Below the pieces are notes generated by a model. The model was not told the origin of the DNA, searched no databases, and worked only from the letters and a program-made list of their open reading frames with translations. A program made the translations under genes and the position numbers. Shown here piece after piece: positions 60,434-64,000 of a stretch of DNA of 64,000 bases; the first letter of the stretch is position 1; the number at the start of each line of letters is the position of its first letter. This DNA is from Darksidea phi (taxonomy: Eukaryota > Ascomycota > Dothideomycetes > Pleosporales > Lentitheciaceae): the NCBI GenBank assembly GCA_030770425.1, contig JASJFT010000176.1:23945-87944 (forward strand), read 5' to 3'.

Positions 60434-61680
60434 ATGGGTACTTCGATCGATTTATCCTCGTTTCCTACAGTCGTCCCAATTGTGGGGGCAGAAAGGCAAA
60501 AGCTTGTCGACCATGCAGGGAGGACTAACAAAGAAGTATTCAGAGTACGCCGTCATCATTTTCTAGTGGCTTTGGTTTCTCGTTTTAATGCTTCGCAGGT
60601 GGTCGCTGGTGTCTTCTTTGGTGTGGCCGTAATCTTCGCTGTGCTTCGAAGCATTCTCCGCCTCAAACTTCGGAACAAACTCTTCATGGACGACTATCTT
60701 GTGACTTTCGCCACCCTTTGCCTTGTAGTTGCGACATCCATTTACTACCATATGACCGACTGGCTGTACATGATCGAAGCTATCAATATCGATGCGCGGG
60801 TGGTCTTTACGCTTTCCGAGTTGATGCCGTTGATGGAAGCTATGAAATGGATTGACATTTGGCTAGCGTTCATCTGGACTGCTACTTTCGCTATCAAGCT
60901 GTCCTTCCTCGTCTTTTTCCGGCCTCTGATTCGAGCGGTTTCTACGAAATTGATCCACTATTACTGGTTTACCGTCGCCTTCACTATCGTAGCCTGGATT
61001 TTCACTGTTATCGAAGGTTTCATTCTTTGCCCCCATTTTGGCAAAGATGCCACTAAGTCGAAATGAGAACACACATACGGAAGGAGCTGATTGTGTAGTT
61101 AAATGCTATCCAAATAGCCCTTACGGGCTTAACGTGGGATTGACGAGCCTGGTTACTTTTCTCGATATAGCTACTAACGTAATGGGTCATCATTCCGCTT
61201 TATTCATCAAAATTGCTGATGATTGTAGTGGTCAGCATCCCTCTTATTATACTCAATCTGAGTCTATTGAAACGGGGACAGAAGGCTGCAATTGCTACCG
61301 TCCTCTGTCTTTCGACCGCCATGATCATTGTGGCCCTCATTCGCATGATCGGGACAATTCGGCCATCGTTGCGCGCGAAGAGGGATACCGATACACTCTG
61401 GGAGATATTCTGGCAGCACCCAAAGCTCAGATGTCATGTCGTACCGGCCGTCAGCCTTCCGGCTATCATACGTTGGTAATAAAGATTTGAACCCCAAGAA
61501 GTCGGTTCTGCGTTTCGATAGTGAACCATGCATGGGAACATGCGCCCTGAAACTTGCCCAAGGTTCCGTACCGAGACCGAAAGCCCAGTCCTCGGCGACT
61601 GAGATCACGGGTCGTACGCATTCTGTCGCGTGCGCTGCATCACAGGCAAGATGTAGGAGAAACAGATTTGGAATATATAG
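60434..61680 (+). pseudogene. SAT4/rhodopsin-like seven-helix membrane protein, frameshifted
   Basis: Fungal integral membrane protein of the rhodopsin-like (SAT4) family, function mostly unknown. Start MGTSIDLSS at 60,434. An intron at 60,536-60,598 joins TNKE to VVAGVFFGV. Helices continue through MDDYLVTFA, WIDIWLAFIW and YYWFTVAFTIVAW. After PHFGKDAT (about 61,054) the conserved KCYPNSPYGLNVGL segment (about 61,101) is in a frame that the only nearby GT-AG pair (61,057-61,098) does not connect. A 43-nt intron (61,186-61,228) then fits and leads to SIPLIILN and later helices. Near 61,420-61,440 the frame shifts again, to YRPSAFRLSYVGNKDLNPKKS. Two indels make it a probable pseudogene; assembly error is the alternative. 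Confidence 0.72.
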
Positions 61681-61722
61681 AGATCACTTAACACTCTCTA
61701 CTAATAATACTAACCCCCAAGG

Positions 61723-63672
61723 TTATCTCTCCGCCAACACCTTGGGGTCCTTTCGGGCTTTCATAATCACCTCCCTCATCCGAGCATACAATCTTGTATC
61801 CTCTCTTTCCCACCTCCCACCATTCGGAAATACCACTTTCCGTAACCTGTTGACCCAAGGTATTAATGGCTGGTAGTATGGCGTGAAGTTCTCTTCTGTG
61901 AATCTGATGAAATCGCCTTCATGATTTACTTCTCCCTTCTTCCACATTGCCAAAAATTCCATGCTCATGTAATACCACTGGTCAAATTCAGTAACCCTGC
62001 TCTCGTCTGGCCCGTCGTAGTGGATGCATATCCAGAAGAGCACCCAAAAGAATGACTCGAGATCGTGCATGAAGGAATGCCGCTCGCCCAGAAGCACCCC
62101 GATTGCCATGAACGCCCTCGTGCCTGTCCTGCCCTTGGCTCCGGATGCGGCCTCTCGTTGCTCCCTGATGGCGAGGTCCAGGTCAATCAAGAACGAAGGC
62201 CAGGAGAGGTTATCGTCGTCCTCGTTAATCATAAGATTGTTGATCGAGATGTCTCTGTGGAGGAGGCCGGCCTTGCGCAAGGATTCATGCCCTTCAATGC
62301 AGCCCTCTAGCGCGGCAAGGAGAGCAGCTCGGGAACTCGCCTTGTAGATGGGCTTTCCATAGTCACGAAGAACGACACGCCGATGTACCCGATTGGGCAG
62401 TGCATCGCCGCCGGCCTTCGTTGGGGATGCCGAGCAGGATCGCTTGCTGGGGGGCAGAGCGGCGCCAATTTGGCTAGATGATCGCTTCTTACCAACAGCG
62501 CTGCTGCCGCTGCCGCGACCTCTCCGTGAAGCCCCAGACCCAATTATACTCGGCGGCGGCATCGAGCGTTCCGGCCGGTAGTTCGTAGCTGTGGTGAGAT
62601 CCAGTCCTCCGCGAACGTTGCTTCGAATGTCGTCATCCGTGCCATGTACTTGAACAGTCTCGTGGTAGTAGTATCGGGCCACGTTGACAACGCCTTGACC
62701 AGTTGCCTCGCGTAACAATTCGCCCTCCTCATCGCGATCGGGGTATTGCCATGAGTCTTTGATGACGAGCGGTGTCTGTGGGTGTCCTTCGCGATGGGCT
62801 TTCCAGCAAGTCGTGGCCCGGCCAGCTATGCAACGTGCGTGTTGCATCACCTCGTCAATGATGAGTCGCTCTGTTGAACCATCCCGCTCGATCTCGATAA
62901 ATCGTTCGTCATTTGCCGTCATGATTGTCGGATCGAAGCCAAGCTCCTCCTCGCTCATCCAGAGAAATCCGAGGACCGTGGACACAAACTGCAGCCCATC
63001 TTTGTTGATGTCGAATTGTTCGGATGCGATCCCCCCGAGCCGGTCAAACTCCCATATCCTCATGAGTGATCCACAGATGGTAAAGCCCAAGACGAAGCGA
63101 CGGGTGTCTTGAGCAGCGAGCACTTTTCTTGCGTACCTCCCAATATCAAGCCATGCCTTTGCCGCTGTGTCGGCCGACGGATTGCTCTTCAGCTCGCCCG
63201 GAACGAGGATTTGCGACCAGTGGCATCGAGAGTCTTTTCCAGCCCCGGGGTCGTCCACGAAGCCGACGTCCAACTTGCGTTCTGCCGTGGAACCCCGGAT
63301 CGGCTTGTTGGGTTGTGCCAGTGGCCTTCGTCGATGTGTCGGAGTCGACTTGTGCTCTTCTGCGAATGTCGCCAGTTTCTCGTTCAATTCTGCAAACCAG
63401 CTCAAGACATCGTCCTGATTTGCATCTGTCGGCCATCCGCTCCACCCATTACTGAAGAGTGGTTCGCTGCCTTCCATGCACTTCGCGAAGACGGCCTCGG
63501 ACGCTGTCTCGAGACCTGCCACCCGTCCGAAAAAAGTCTCGCGGAATCGAAGAAGCCCGACGTACAGAGCGCCGAGTTCATCCCTGAGGACTCTGTCCAT
63601 TCCATGCATCGCTAGATGTCGCAAGGCTTGATACTGTGTTCGCTCCTGCCGGATATTGGGATCTCTGAGCAA
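61723..63672 (-). CDS. FunK1-type protein kinase
   Basis: Single uninterrupted frame of 649 codons with the features of fungal FunK1 kinases: a long N-terminal region with an expected PGELKSNP segment (about 158), a candidate ATP-binding Lys in VIK (303-305), a Ser/Arg/Lys-rich insert (about 375-420), catalytic loop HRDISINN (472-479), IDLDLA in place of the DFG segment (496-501), GTRAFMA (517-523) and HDLESFFWVLFW (536-547). The frame is open upstream to a TAG near 63,730 with no ATG. Its first ATG is at 63,609 (residue 22), so either translation starts there or a 5' exon is missing, a CAACAG near 63,710 being a possible acceptor. FunK1 genes are expanded in many filamentous fungi. The target is unknown. 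Confidence 0.82.
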   Translation of the reverse strand: MLRDPNIRQERTQYQALRHLAMHGMDRVLRDELGALYVGLLRFRETFFGRVAGLETASEAVFAKCMEGSEPLFSNGWSGWPTDANQDDVLSWFAELNEKLATFAEEHKSTPTHRRRPLAQPNKPIRGSTAERKLDVGFVDDPGAGKDSRCHWSQILVPGELKSNPSADTAAKAWLDIGRYARKVLAAQDTRRFVLGFTICGSLMRIWEFDRLGGIASEQFDINKDGLQFVSTVLGFLWMSEEELGFDPTIMTANDERFIEIERDGSTERLIIDEVMQHARCIAGRATTCWKAHREGHPQTPLVIKDSWQYPDRDEEGELLREATGQGVVNVARYYYHETVQVHGTDDDIRSNVRGGLDLTTATNYRPERSMPPPSIIGSGASRRGRGSGSSAVGKKRSSSQIGAALPPSKRSCSASPTKAGGDALPNRVHRRVVLRDYGKPIYKASSRAALLAALEGCIEGHESLRKAGLLHRDISINNLMINEDDDNLSWPSFLIDLDLAIREQREAASGAKGRTGTRAFMAIGVLLGERHSFMHDLESFFWVLFWICIHYDGPDESRVTEFDQWYYMSMEFLAMWKKGEVNHEGDFIRFTEENFTPYYQPLIPWVNRLRKVVFPNGGRWEREDTRLYARMREVIMKARKDPKVLAER

Positions 63673-64000
63673 GTGCTGAGTCGTATATCGTTCTTCATGG
63701 AAGTCCGATTCTGTTGAGGGGCCGAAGTACTAGAAATTGCTCGAACAGGTTTAAATTTTTCCTAAATTTCTCCACGTATGTGCAATAATTAACTGCGGTG
63801 ATGTGGGGTTGTTCGATTGCGGATTGCGTGGAAGGTTGGGCAGCGCCGGGTTTCAACCTGCGCAATACAAGGGGGATCATGAACGGGCGAGTCCGCTTTT
63901 GGGTGCAAAAGGCCCGTGTATGGAAGCTGCGAGAATCAAATACCTTAATAAGTAGATAGAAGAGCGCTTAGAATAGGCCCTGAAGTACTACAAGGGGACT
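63673..64000. other. Upstream of the kinase, nothing firm
   Basis: Contains the putative promoter or 5' exon of the kinase. A 61-codon minus-strand frame (63,695-63,880) overlaps the kinase's possible 5' exon region, but no splice joining it to the kinase frame is convincing. Confidence 0.4.

Noticed and set aside
63109..63615. 168-codon plus-strand frame opposite the kinase
   Set aside because: Antisense shadow of the FunK1 coding sequence; no domain.
1..64000. tRNA or rRNA genes
   Set aside because: No cloverleaf or rRNA segment was noticed; a tRNAscan or Rfam search would be needed to exclude them fully.

Overview
The window looks like a piece of a filamentous ascomycete (Pezizomycotina) nuclear genome. 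It has two sharply different compartments. Bases 1 to about 47,585 are very AT-rich and almost empty of CpA and TpG, the footprint of repeat-induced point mutation (RIP, C to T in CpA). From about 47,590 to 64,000 base composition is normal and spliced fungal genes appear, with short GT-AG introns of about 43-70 nt. I cannot name the species.

The AT-rich block is a nest of Ty3/Gypsy-type LTR retrotransposons, mostly resolvable by eye from LTR pairs and 5-bp target-site duplications (TSDs). The oldest element, A (a chromovirus on the + strand), survives at 4,301-7,750 and 44,777 to about 46,560. At its left it was hit by B' (minus strand, running off the window start). It was split by D2 (minus strand, 7,751-44,771, TSD GCTCG, about 7.0 kb without its inserts). 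D2 was itself hit by four insertions: C (9,097-15,719, TSD ATTAT), a 1.09-kb A-tailed insert (19,874-20,961, 11-bp TSD), B (22,218-38,908, TSD CTATC) and D1, a second copy of its own family (38,932-44,491, TSD ACTAT). C carries a solo LTR (15,101-15,296, TSD ATAAT). B carries E (26,568-34,676, TSD CTTTA), a chromovirus whose LTRs are related to that solo LTR. The deepest paths have four levels (A>D2>B>E and A>D2>C>solo LTR). All copies are RIP-saturated and coding-dead. Their motifs can still be read because most lesions are Gln/Trp to stop and Cys to Tyr.

The gene-bearing side reads, left to right: a decayed Zn2Cys6 transcription factor (minus, 48,468-50,911); an apparently intact ten-exon PDR/ABCG multidrug transporter (minus, 52,591-57,477, 1,457 aa); an intact three-exon cytochrome P450 (minus, 58,077-59,849, 555 aa); a frameshifted seven-helix SAT4/rhodopsin-like membrane protein (plus, from 60,434); and a FunK1-type protein kinase (minus, 61,723-63,672). 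Regulator, efflux pump and P450 side by side is the usual content of an accessory metabolite or detoxification cluster. Here it abuts the transposon block, and the regulator and the membrane protein are broken.

Points most worth a second look: the RIP-saturated nest with almost no NTG start codon for 47.6 kb; the A-tailed insert of unknown origin; a protein-like antisense unit inside chromovirus E; an RT-deleted D1 copy inserted into the LTR of its own family; and a partly RIP-mutated coding remnant at the compartment boundary.
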